From assembly GCA_038326615.1 (NCBI GenBank), contig JBBQKF010000055.1:1-21840 (forward strand): DNA of 21,840 bases, read 5' to 3'. This stretch comes from JBBQKF01 sp038326615 (GTDB lineage Bacteria > Bacillota > Clostridia > Saccharofermentanales > UBA5734). Of this stretch, positions 14,163 to 20,643 are shown one piece after another. The notes under the pieces were generated by a model. That model did no database searches. It was given only the letters and a program-made list of their open reading frames with translations, and had not been told where the DNA came from. The position numbers were made by a program, and so were the translations under genes. Each line of letters begins with the position of its first letter. The stretch's first letter is position 1.

Positions 14163-14508
14163 ATCTCATATCGTTACTTCTTCGTGTTTTGAATTTTTTG
14201 AAACTCAAGAAGTTCTTCTCAAGTGCAGCAAAAAAACCTTCTTCACAAGCATTATCAGCGATTATGCTAGATATTTTTGGCGCTTCAATAAACACATATT
14301 AAATAATATTTTTCATTAACAAACCAAGGTTTTGTAAAATATATTGATTTTTATAAGTAATTTGTATTCATTACAATACTAAACAAATATTTTATAAAAA
14401 TCAGAAAAAATTGCAAAAATATTGCTTGATTTCATTGTACAATGCTGATAGATCTGAACTTAGAATAAAACAAATAAAAGACATACAAGAGAAAAGAGGA
14501 AATAACAA
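14163..14508. other. Intergenic; leader of the methyltransferase gene
   Basis: Apart from the possible minus-strand remnant up to 14310, this stretch is A+T-rich and empty. A TACAAT at 14438-14443 is a -10 candidate for the downstream gene but lacks a good -35. A weak AGAGGA-type ribosome binding site lies at about 14495. Confidence 0.4.
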
Positions 14509-15570
14509 ATGAATAAAATCGAGAGAGTTGTCGCATGTCTTCAACATAAGGAAGCCGATAGGGTGCCAGTTTATCCAATATTAAGTGGAATTACAAGAAA
14601 ACTTATTGGCGTTGATTATTTTACTTGGGCAAATGATGCAAGAGCTTGTGCCGATGCTCTTATCAAAGCAGCAGACGAATTTGAACAAGATTGTATCGTG
14701 ACATTGATTGATTTGTCCATAGAATGTGAAGCTTGGGGACAAGAATTAAAATACCCTGAAAATGAAGCAGCTCATCCCGATTATTCAAATTCTATTATTA
14801 AAGATATTGATGACTACAAAAAAATAAAAAAGATAGACTGGAAAACAGGTAAAAGGATGAAAATGCATTATGATGTCTGTAAAATTTTGATTGAAGAAAA
14901 AGGACATGAGTTACCTATCGTACCTTTTGTTTTCGGACCTTTAGGTGTTTTGTCAATGCTTAGAAACCAACAGGATTTATATTTGGATATTTATGACGAG
15001 CCGGAAACTGTATATGAAGCCGTAAAAAATATAAACGAGACATTAAAAGAATATTGTGCCGATTTGGCTAAACTCGGAGTTCCAGCTATAATGGTGGATA
15101 CACTTTTCGCTTCGGGTTCAATAATGTCCAAAGAAATGTGGAAAGAAATGGAGGGAGGCCTTGTTGCCGAGCTTTCCGACACAATAAGAGAAAATAAATC
15201 TATGGTTATGATTCATAACTGTGGGCAGAGAATTTATTTTGACGCTCAGATAGAAGCCATGAAACCTGTAGCGATTTCATTTTTGTATCCACCAGATGAT
15301 TGTAAAGATTTTGCTGAATGCAAAGAAAAATACGGAGATAAGGTCACATTGATAGGTGCAGTCCTTCCTGCTGCTGTCTGTCCTGAGATAGCAACAGATG
15401 AACAATGGGAGGAAGAGTGCAAAAGCAATATAGATCAAATGGCTAAAGGCGGTGGTTTTATACTTGCTACAGGATGTGAATATCCTGCAAATGCCTCATT
15501 TGAAAGAGCTAGAAAAATGGTCGAAATCGCCAAGACATATGGTGTTTATAAAAAGAATGACAACACTTAA
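14509..15570 (+). CDS. MtaA/CmuA-type uroporphyrinogen decarboxylase-family methyltransferase
   Basis: 353 aa, one UroD-fold TIM barrel. It begins ERVVACLQHKEADRVPVYPI, the typical start of the MtaA/CmuA branch. The zinc-binding pattern of corrinoid methyltransferases is present as H236-x-C238 (MIHNCGQ) and C323 (ATGCEYP). The FVFGPLGVLSMLR segment and VDTLFASGSIMS are also family-like. Such enzymes move a methyl group between a corrinoid protein and coenzyme M or tetrahydrofolate, or demethylate small methylated compounds. No corrinoid protein or activating ATPase lies beside it, so it must work with partners encoded elsewhere or be a stray paralogue. The start at 14509 is supported by AGAGGA upstream. 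True UroD activity is unlikely because of the Zn motif. Confidence 0.85.
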   Translation: MNKIERVVACLQHKEADRVPVYPILSGITRKLIGVDYFTWANDARACADALIKAADEFEQDCIVTLIDLSIECEAWGQELKYPENEAAHPDYSNSIIKDIDDYKKIKKIDWKTGKRMKMHYDVCKILIEEKGHELPIVPFVFGPLGVLSMLRNQQDLYLDIYDEPETVYEAVKNINETLKEYCADLAKLGVPAIMVDTLFASGSIMSKEMWKEMEGGLVAELSDTIRENKSMVMIHNCGQRIYFDAQIEAMKPVAISFLYPPDDCKDFAECKEKYGDKVTLIGAVLPAAVCPEIATDEQWEEECKSNIDQMAKGGGFILATGCEYPANASFERARKMVEIAKTYGVYKKNDNT

Positions 15571-15587
15571 TTTTTAATACTACAACA

Positions 15588-15821
15588 TTATAAATTGAAA
15601 TTTAGAAATTTAAATTCATTCAGGCTTTGTATCTGGATTCTTGTTTTATTGACTTTAATAACTAATTTGCCAATTAAATTTTCCGGGACGGAGTCTCTTA
15701 GTTTATATATGTAATTCTGCTCTGTCTCTTTTGTGTCGGTAACAATAAAGTAATACCCCAATTCGGGGGTTCTATGCCTCGATAATTGATCTCTTGACTG
15801 TCTTTGCCCATTTCGCCGCAT
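15588..15821 (-). pseudogene. RloB-like gene, 3'-truncated
   Basis: The minus-strand ATG at 15821 lies 3 nt after the RloA stop. The first ~57 residues match the N-terminus of RloB/AbiLii: MRRNGQRQSRDQLSRHRTPE, GYYFIVTDTKETEQNYIYKL, then LVIKVNKTR. Full-length RloB is about 200 aa and has a Toprim-like catalytic region. Here the sequence changes after KTR to IQSLNEFKF and soon stops. That last stretch matches the IS transposase (RIQSLNELKF in the copy at 20805), so the gene was cut by IS insertion or recombination. An RloAB-type phage defence unit would be incomplete here unless the rest lies elsewhere. Confidence 0.75.
15590..15636 (-). mobile_element. IS copy D: short internal transposase fragment
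   Basis: The minus strand reads GATACAAAGCCTGAATGAAT and continues TTAAATT. It is identical at 23 of 27 bases to positions 20957-20983 of IS copy C, and at protein level RIQSLNEFKF equals RIQSLNELKF with one change. Similarity fades on both sides. It marks the right edge of the truncated rloB gene. Confidence 0.45.
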
Positions 15822-15824
15822 CAA

Positions 15825-17096
15825 TTAATCCTCCCCGAATATATCAAAATACTTTAAGGTCGGGATTGCACCATATTTGCCGAGTAAATAGTTTTTCTCG
15901 TAATTTTCATCTTTCCTGATTTTTACACCGTCGTCATCAACAAAATCCGACAACGAGTAAAGAGTAGAAACTCCATCTGCATTTTTCTCTGTAAACCAAA
16001 TCTCATCTCTTCGCAGCCCATTTCCATTAAGTTGCCAGGAATCATGAGTTGTAAAAATTATCTGGGCATGGTTTTTATTGATTTCAGGATCTAAAAATGT
16101 AATCAAAAAAGCCCGAACCAGCAAGGGATGAAGCTTGGAGTTAAGTTCATCAACGATGAAAATCCCGCCTGTCTCAAGCACTGTATGGAGCATAGGGTAT
16201 AAAGAGAACATTTTTAAAGTACCGGAAGATTCACTATGCAAAGGAATCGTTGCGGTTTTATCGGAATTTATCATTTTATGGACCGTATCTATTTTGTAGT
16301 GATTTTCACCTTCATCATCTTTAAATAATTCAATGTTAAATCCAACGATAGAAGAATCGAAAGAAGACAGGTATTTCACAACCCTTTCCTGAACACTTTT
16401 ATCATTATCAAAATTAACAGGTATCATTTGTGACAAAAAGAAATTCTCAACAGGGAGTTCAAAATCTGCAAATTCATTTGAGAAGAACCAGTCTCTTATG
16501 TGCTTTAATTTAGCAATCTTTAATTTAGCACCTAATGAAACAATCAAAGTTTCCTTTTCAAGAGCAATTCTTATGTTTTCTTGACTCTTGGCAGGGATTC
16601 CTGGTAAATTGAGCTCGTTATTTTTTGTGTTTCTGTAAAATATTCTAATAAAATCACCGCGTGAAGTCTTGGATTTGTAATTTAACCACTCTTCAAAAAT
16701 GCCATTTTGATTGACTGTAAAGCCATAGTTATAAGTTTTTGCACCGTCTGAATCCGCGTCAATAAAGTATACTTCAAAAGAAGATTCGGCATCCTTACTA
16801 TTTGAGTCAAACAGGAATGGTGTTGGCTTTAAAAAATTCCGCTTTGCTTTTCTTTCCTCAATTTCACCGCCAAAATCCAAAGATTCCACTACATAAGAGT
16901 GCATATATCTTAAAGCATCCACTACATTTGACTTACCGTGAGCATTCGCACCAAAAATTGCAGCGACGGGCAACAGCTTTTCGCTTCCAACACTGATAAC
17001 GCGCTCAGAATATTCAGAAATCTTTGTTGCACTCAAATCCAAAATGGTATCATCCCGAAACGATTTGAAGTTTTTGAAATTGAACTGTATTAACAT
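15825..17096 (-). CDS. RloA/AbiLi-type AAA ATPase (COG1106)
   Basis: 423 aa on the minus strand. The start is FKNFKSFRDDTILDLSA, typical of RecF/SMC-like AAA_15/AAA_21 ATPases. Walker A is GANAHGKSN (49-57). Walker B is IFIVDELN (D316-E317), followed by a LHPLLVRAF switch region, and IIFTTHDSWQL gives the H-loop (His351). GTG at 17105 also opens the frame, but GAGGTG stands just before ATG 17096. It is followed directly by rloB, the gene pair of RloAB/AbiL-type abortive infection and related restriction-linked systems. In these the ATPase senses infection and the partner is the effector. The ATPase looks complete while its partner is truncated, so the system is probably dead or awaiting an effector in trans. 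Confidence 0.85.
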   Translation of the reverse strand: MLIQFNFKNFKSFRDDTILDLSATKISEYSERVISVGSEKLLPVAAIFGANAHGKSNVVDALRYMHSYVVESLDFGGEIEERKAKRNFLKPTPFLFDSNSKDAESSFEVYFIDADSDGAKTYNYGFTVNQNGIFEEWLNYKSKTSRGDFIRIFYRNTKNNELNLPGIPAKSQENIRIALEKETLIVSLGAKLKIAKLKHIRDWFFSNEFADFELPVENFFLSQMIPVNFDNDKSVQERVVKYLSSFDSSIVGFNIELFKDDEGENHYKIDTVHKMINSDKTATIPLHSESSGTLKMFSLYPMLHTVLETGGIFIVDELNSKLHPLLVRAFLITFLDPEINKNHAQIIFTTHDSWQLNGNGLRRDEIWFTEKNADGVSTLYSLSDFVDDDGVKIRKDENYEKNYLLGKYGAIPTLKYFDIFGED

Positions 17097-17220
17097 TTTA
17101 TGCACCTCATTCCTTACTTCACTATTTACTTATTTCTTTACCGTATTCTTGGTTCTGTTTTTTAATAAAAGTTATTGCAATATTAATCAAAATAAGTCCG
17201 ATATATTCAGTTCAATACTA

Positions 17221-17248
17221 AGTATACGCTAAAAATCCATAAAGTCAA
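17221..17248 (-). promoter_or_regulatory. Promoter of the rloA-rloB unit
   Basis: On the minus strand TTGACT (17248-17243) and TATACT (17226-17221) are separated by 16 bp. The start would lie near 17214, giving a leader of about 118 nt to the ATG at 17096. No clear operator palindrome is visible. Confidence 0.6.
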
Positions 17249-17338
17249 CATTGCATTGAGAAAAAGTCACAATATATCGTATGAAAATACAAATAGTTTA
17301 TACAAATCACAATTTATTTTTGAAAGGAGGAGTTTAAT

Positions 17339-17485
17339 TTGGAAAGTGAAAGTTGGATTGTAGATAATCTTAACAATGCCCTGGGAACATGGAACTCAAA
17401 GCTAAGTGAGATTTGGCAGTTATTAACACAGTCGCCGGAAACTTTTAAGGGAGGAGCGATATGGCGAGTGGTGGTGGATATCCAG
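17339..17485 (+). pseudogene. N-terminal fragment of a VirB6/TrbL-like conjugation protein
   Basis: A TTG at 17339 follows a strong AAGGAGGAG. The first 49 residues, including SWIVDNLNNALGTWNSKLSE, IWQLLTQSPETFKGGAIW and VVVDIQ, resemble the conserved N-terminus of VirB6/TrbL-like membrane proteins of Gram-positive integrative conjugative elements. In these a series of membrane helices would follow. Here the gene is cut at 17486 by the left end of IS copy B. No other conjugation gene is found in the window, so this is a relic of a former conjugative element. The family assignment rests on the N-terminus alone. Confidence 0.5.
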
Positions 17486-17625
17486 AGCACTTTAGCTTCA
17501 AAGTCCTCGAATACCACAAATTAGTGACTTTAACGATATATTCAAAACTGTATCAAATTCGGAAAATTCTGCACTTCCACCTAGCTTCGAATTTTGTTAA
17601 TATTTAACTAAAATCGGAGGTGCAG

Positions 17626-17760
17626 ATGCGTAATAACTACTTTGAAAAACTTGTGAACTATATGAAAAATGTTTATCATATTGAAAACGGAATCAAGAAC
17701 TTAAAAGATGGAAGAGTCAGCCCAAAATATAAAACAGCAGAAGTGATCCTTCCAGTATAA
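17626..17760 (+). pseudogene. Transposase N-terminal fragment (copy B)
   Basis: 44 codons: MRNNYFEKLVNYMKNVYHIE, NGIKNLKDGRVSPKYKTAEV, ILPV, then a stop created at the junction with the inserted small repeat. The residues are nearly identical to copy C (20805). ATG 17626 stands 5 nt after GGAGG, which confirms the same start for this transposase family. Confidence 0.75.
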
Positions 17761-17867
17761 TGTAAAACTTTACATTACACCGGTTATGTATAGTAAATGA
17801 TAATGTAAAGTAAATCCATGAAATAACTAATAATGCATAGTTTAAAATAGATTTACTTTACATTATA
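17756..17867. repeat. 112-bp palindrome-rich small element inside IS copy B
   Basis: The outer ends are TATAATGTAAA (17756-17766) and its complement TTTACATTATA (17857-17867). Inside are a 20-bp near-palindrome TAATGTAAA-AC-TTTACATTA (17758-17777) and a perfect 16-bp inverted repeat (17801-17816 / 17850-17865, TAATGTAAAGTAAATC). The element therefore contains four copies of the TGTAAA/TTTACA word in alternating orientation. It looks like a miniature element or a recombination site left by excision of a larger one. It has no coding capacity. Confidence 0.5.
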
Positions 17868-17896
17868 ATGCTCCTATAGTTAAGTTAGGCACTATA

Positions 17897-18052
17897 ATGA
17901 TCGTAACGACCTGCATGGAAATGGGTTTGAAAACCTTATTCAAAATGATAAGAGCAAGATGGGATATTGAGAACTCTATTTTTAATAATCTGAAAACTGA
18001 ATGTGGTATAGAGCATTGTTATGTACATGGAGGAAATGGCGGAAGAAGTTAG
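17897..18052 (+). pseudogene. Transposase C-terminal-third fragment (copy B)
   Basis: 51 codons: MIVTTCMEMGLKTLFKMIRA, RWDIENSIFNNLKTECGIEH, CYVHGGN, then a frameshift after GGN and a stop. RWDIENSIFNNLK holds the catalytic Glu region of IS4-like DDE transposases. The first residues (IMIV) match the point where copy C is cut (IMI). Copies B and C therefore share the same breakpoint in the gene. Confidence 0.7.
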
Positions 18053-18066
18053 TGTAAAAATGCCGG

Positions 18067-18096
18067 TGTGAGCGTTCGAGTCCCCTGCACATGCCA
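18067..18096 (+). other. tRNA-like 3' end (possible attachment-site relic)
   Basis: GTTCGAGTCCCCTGCACATG followed by CCA reads like a tRNA T-loop (TTCGAGT), a half T-stem, a 3' acceptor strand and CCA. No matching 5' half or anticodon arm precedes it; the DNA before it is transposase. Integrases commonly use tRNA 3' ends as attachment sites, leaving such a piece at an element border. The 5' side of the T-stem does not pair well, so this is tentative. Confidence 0.35.
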
Positions 18097-18239
18097 AAAC
18101 TTTTAGAACGAAATTAACGGTTTCATAAATTTCTCATATTTTCTAAAATAATATTAGCATGTTTTCGGAATTTTTATAGTCAACATTTAACAATAAACCG
18201 TAGTTATGTGTACTGTTGAAAGCGTAGAATATCTCATTA

Positions 18240-19094
18240 TTATTTTTCTCTGTCATTGATTTTTCTATTAAAGAATTCACAAATTTTCAAGCAGTTTTCA
18301 TCATTTAAGGAATAATTGAAACGGCATTGCCTTAATAAATAGTCTATTTTGTTCCTATCAGCCCTAGAATTTAAACAACTTACACAGGAGTGCGGAATAT
18401 CTCGCTTTGCGAAATTCAACACATCAGTCTCTACTTCATCTTGAACATTGTATGGCTCATCTGAATAGAATTCAACATAACTTTGAAGAAGGGATCGGTA
18501 ATTTTCAATTCTATTGTTCTCGAAATCAATATATAGCGGAAGCTCGGATTTTGCTCTTGTAATGAATGCTTTAAAGTCATCAAACGGATGTTCATCCCTT
18601 GTTTTAGAATTATATAAAGCTTTTGCATTTTTCCTGTCATTGCCATTCGCAGCGTTATGAAACAATAAAAAGGATAAGTCTTGAAGTGTAAAGCATTTGA
18701 TTCCTCTGAAGTGCTTTGAATCTGTGATAAATCTCCAAACGGTTGTGTCTTGCGAAGAAAGCATATCCACATTATTGAACTTGGCATACAATAATGTCTT
18801 ATATTCGCCAAGATCTTTTGAATCTGAAATATTAAACGATTCTTTAAGTTCCTTATCACACTCAGAAAAAAGCTTTAATTCAATAGGATCCGTTGGATTA
18901 TTGTCAGATACGAAATCAATATTGAATAAGAGTTTAAGATCATCAATTTTTCTTTTTAAGGGTGGAGTAATAATTTCGCCATAAACCTGTTTATGAATTA
19001 GTATTTTGCTAAAAAATGCAAAAAGAATTGGTAACTGGGTTTCGAAATTTATTAAAATATTTGCATCAAAAAGTACCGGAGAATCAATCCTCAT
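18240..19094 (-). CDS. PIN-like domain protein (predicted RNase, toxin-like), third gene of the XRE-ImmA module
   Basis: About 284 aa. The N-terminus MRIDSPVLFDANILINFETQ has the first PIN Asp (DAN). Further acidic positions are in SDSKDLGEYKTLLYAKFNN and MLSSQDTTVWRF, giving the D/E-D pattern of PIN ribonucleases. The remaining 150 residues (Asn/Arg-rich, with CVSCLNSRADRNKIDYLLRQ near the end) are an extra C-terminal domain that I cannot assign. Several ATGs occur between 19106 and 19094; ATG 19094 fits the family start best and overlaps the end of immA by 11 nt. PIN proteins linked to XRE/ImmA genes have been proposed as toxins whose control lies in the two upstream genes. Confidence 0.65.
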   Translation of the reverse strand: MRIDSPVLFDANILINFETQLPILFAFFSKILIHKQVYGEIITPPLKRKIDDLKLLFNIDFVSDNNPTDPIELKLFSECDKELKESFNISDSKDLGEYKTLLYAKFNNVDMLSSQDTTVWRFITDSKHFRGIKCFTLQDLSFLLFHNAANGNDRKNAKALYNSKTRDEHPFDDFKAFITRAKSELPLYIDFENNRIENYRSLLQSYVEFYSDEPYNVQDEVETDVLNFAKRDIPHSCVSCLNSRADRNKIDYLLRQCRFNYSLNDENCLKICEFFNRKINDREK

Positions 19095-19953
19095 AATCGT
19101 CATCATCTCCAATGCCATATTTTGAAAAATCAATATCTATTGGCTCTAATTCTTTTTCTGTAACTCTAAAATCAGCAAGTGATTTATCATATTGGGAAAT
19201 AATGCTTTCAAGTTTGCTTATAGAAATAATGTTGTTCCTATAAACATCAAAAGCGATTTTGGGAACATTAAGTGTGTGATATTTTCTATAGCTGGTGTTT
19301 TCCAGATTGTAGATTTGCTTTGCAATGTCAGTATCAAGCATTCGGCGATACTCCAATACGTTTTCTTCGTGTTCTAATAATTTTTGGAACTCACTATTGC
19401 TAATAATTTTAAGTTCAGATAGACGCTTTAAGATTGTTTTATAAGGAACCTCATATTCTGCTTGTATTTTTATAATCTCTAATATCATATCTTCTTCAAC
19501 AAAATTACTATTTTTAACGTTTGAAAATCGTTCCTTAATAACATCGCATGGCAGTAAAAAAGCTGCAGCAAAATAATTTGCTTTAAATTCCTCTGCTGAG
19601 GTTACATTATCAGCAATTGTTTCGGAGATGTCCATATTATTACAAACAATAAAATCATCGCTATTAGCTTGTTTGAATTGGATCAAATGATAGAGCTCAT
19701 GAGCTGCAGCAAAAATTTGAAAACTCATATTGAACCCTGTATTAATAAAAATTTGAACCATTTCACCGTGTTTTCGTGTAAATCCCGCAACACTCTTCGT
19801 TTGCAGGGGATACAAAAGAATATAGGAAGAATAAACATTTTCAATGATATTAAATATCTTTTCTCCTATAGGTGAAAAGTCACCTAATTCGTAAAGTTTT
19901 CTTTCGCCGAGAGCTTTTTTTTCTAGTAATTCAATATCGCTTTGACTTAACAC
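19084..19953 (-). CDS. ImmA/IrrE-family metallopeptidase
   Basis: 289 aa. The zinc-peptidase motif HELYH is at 85-89 (FAAAHELYHLIQF), with the third ligand region at about 121 (AEEFKANYFAAAFLLP), both typical of the ImmA/IrrE (COG2856) family. These proteases cleave XRE-type repressors in response to stress, as ImmA does for ImmR. In the common fused form an XRE domain precedes the peptidase; here it is a separate gene just upstream, 2 nt apart. The C-terminal ~130 residues are helical and end in an acidic tail (GIGDDDDYED). The 3' end overlaps the PIN-like gene. The natural substrate would be the upstream repressor. Confidence 0.85.
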   Translation of the reverse strand: MLSQSDIELLEKKALGERKLYELGDFSPIGEKIFNIIENVYSSYILLYPLQTKSVAGFTRKHGEMVQIFINTGFNMSFQIFAAAHELYHLIQFKQANSDDFIVCNNMDISETIADNVTSAEEFKANYFAAAFLLPCDVIKERFSNVKNSNFVEEDMILEIIKIQAEYEVPYKTILKRLSELKIISNSEFQKLLEHEENVLEYRRMLDTDIAKQIYNLENTSYRKYHTLNVPKIAFDVYRNNIISISKLESIISQYDKSLADFRVTEKELEPIDIDFSKYGIGDDDDYED

Positions 19954-19955
19954 CG

Positions 19956-20288
19956 TTACCTCCTAGATTTCATCTCGTTTAATGAAATTGCTTGATCCAT
20001 CATTGATAAAATCTTTTTAACCTCATTAATGTCCTCATCTCCAAGATTTTTTGTCCTTTGCATATACATAACAATATCAGCTTTAGGTTCGTCAATACCA
20101 AGAATATAATCTGCTGATACATCATAAAATTTTGCAATTGCTTTCAATTCGTGTACGTCAATCGATTTTCTATCATTCTCTAATTTACTATAAGTTGAAG
20201 TGTTAAACCCTAAAGCATCGCACAAATCCTTGGAATTTAATTTTTTAGACTCGCGTAAATTCTTAATTGTATCACCTATTGTTTTCAT
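19956..20288 (-). CDS. XRE-family HTH repressor
   Basis: 110 aa. A lambda-repressor-like HTH fills residues 1-65: IGDTIKNLRESKKLNSKDLC, DALGFNTSTYSKLENDRKSI, then ELKAIAKFYDVSADYILGID. A ~40-residue helical tail (VMYMQRTKNLGDEDINEVKKIL) follows. ATG 20288 stands 7 nt after AAGGAGGAG; the upstream TTG at 20312 lies before that site and is rejected. It is the first gene of the module and has a palindrome over its own promoter, so it is probably the autorepressor of the three-gene operon and the target of the ImmA-like peptidase. Confidence 0.85.
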   Translation of the reverse strand: MKTIGDTIKNLRESKKLNSKDLCDALGFNTSTYSKLENDRKSIDVHELKAIAKFYDVSADYILGIDEPKADIVMYMQRTKNLGDEDINEVKKILSMMDQAISLNEMKSRR

Positions 20289-20309
20289 GTTAATCTCCTC
20301 CTTTTGATT

Positions 20310-20340
20310 CAATTATAGAATATTATTTCTATAATTGCAA
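20310..20340 (-). promoter_or_regulatory. Promoter and palindromic operator of the XRE-ImmA-PIN operon
   Basis: On the minus strand TTGCAA (20340-20335) and TATAAT (20317-20312) are 17 bp apart. A perfect inverted repeat CAATTATAGAA / TTCTATAATTG (20310-20320 and 20327-20337, 6-bp spacer) covers the spacer and both boxes' inner edges. The position fits repression by the XRE protein encoded 22 bp downstream. Confidence 0.7.
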
Positions 20341-20643
20341 TAACAATACGAAAAAAGTAAAAAAATATTTCTATTACATAAATAATTCAACTATAAAGCA
20401 ATATATACAGCGAGGGAATTCTATTGAAGTATACCAATTTATCAAAAGGAATGTTCTGATTTCCACCGTTCATTTTCATATTCTTCTATACTGAATTGAT
20501 CACCACTCCATTTTGCAATCCTTCTAGTAGAATAACCTTTTTCAGGGGGTGGAATTTAGTCCTGCAATAATTTGCACTTTTTCTTACCCTCTGTTTGCAA
20601 TACCACTTTTGCTGAAAACTCCACTTTTTTGCCTAATTTTACG
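20341..20643. other. Intergenic debris between the XRE module and IS copy C
   Basis: No gene is seen. The part at about 20560-20640 repeats the words TTGCA and CACTTTT three times (CACTTTTTC, CACTTTTGC, CACTTTTTT), resembling the multiple-repeat ends of some insertion sequences. On the minus strand about 20555-20445 reads PPPEKGYSTRRIAKWSGDQF then SIEEYENERWK, a possible gene remnant that I cannot assign. Confidence 0.3.

Larger units (their letters stand above)
17486..18052 (+). mobile_element. IS copy B: broken copy with replaced middle
   Basis: The left end AGCACTTTAGCTTC at 17486 and the next ~140 bp match copies A and C. The transposase start at 17626 runs for 44 codons to a stop, then 136 bp of unrelated DNA follow (including the small repeat at 17756-17867), and the transposase resumes near its last third (17897-18052). 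The right end is lost: similarity stops near 18050, before a tRNA-like sequence. It interrupts a VirB6/TrbL-like gene. Confidence 0.7.

Noticed and set aside
14107..14319. Two plus-strand frames of 62-70 codons before the methyltransferase gene
   Set aside because: No ribosome binding site; the opposite strand looks more protein-like, and the region is a mosaic of relics.
14430..14445. Promoter for the methyltransferase gene at TACAAT
   Set aside because: No -35 hexamer at 16-18 bp upstream; only the -10-like word is present.
18431..18859. 142-codon second minus-strand frame inside the PIN-like gene
   Set aside because: It overlaps the PIN-like gene in another frame; that gene has recognisable motifs and operon spacing, this one has none.
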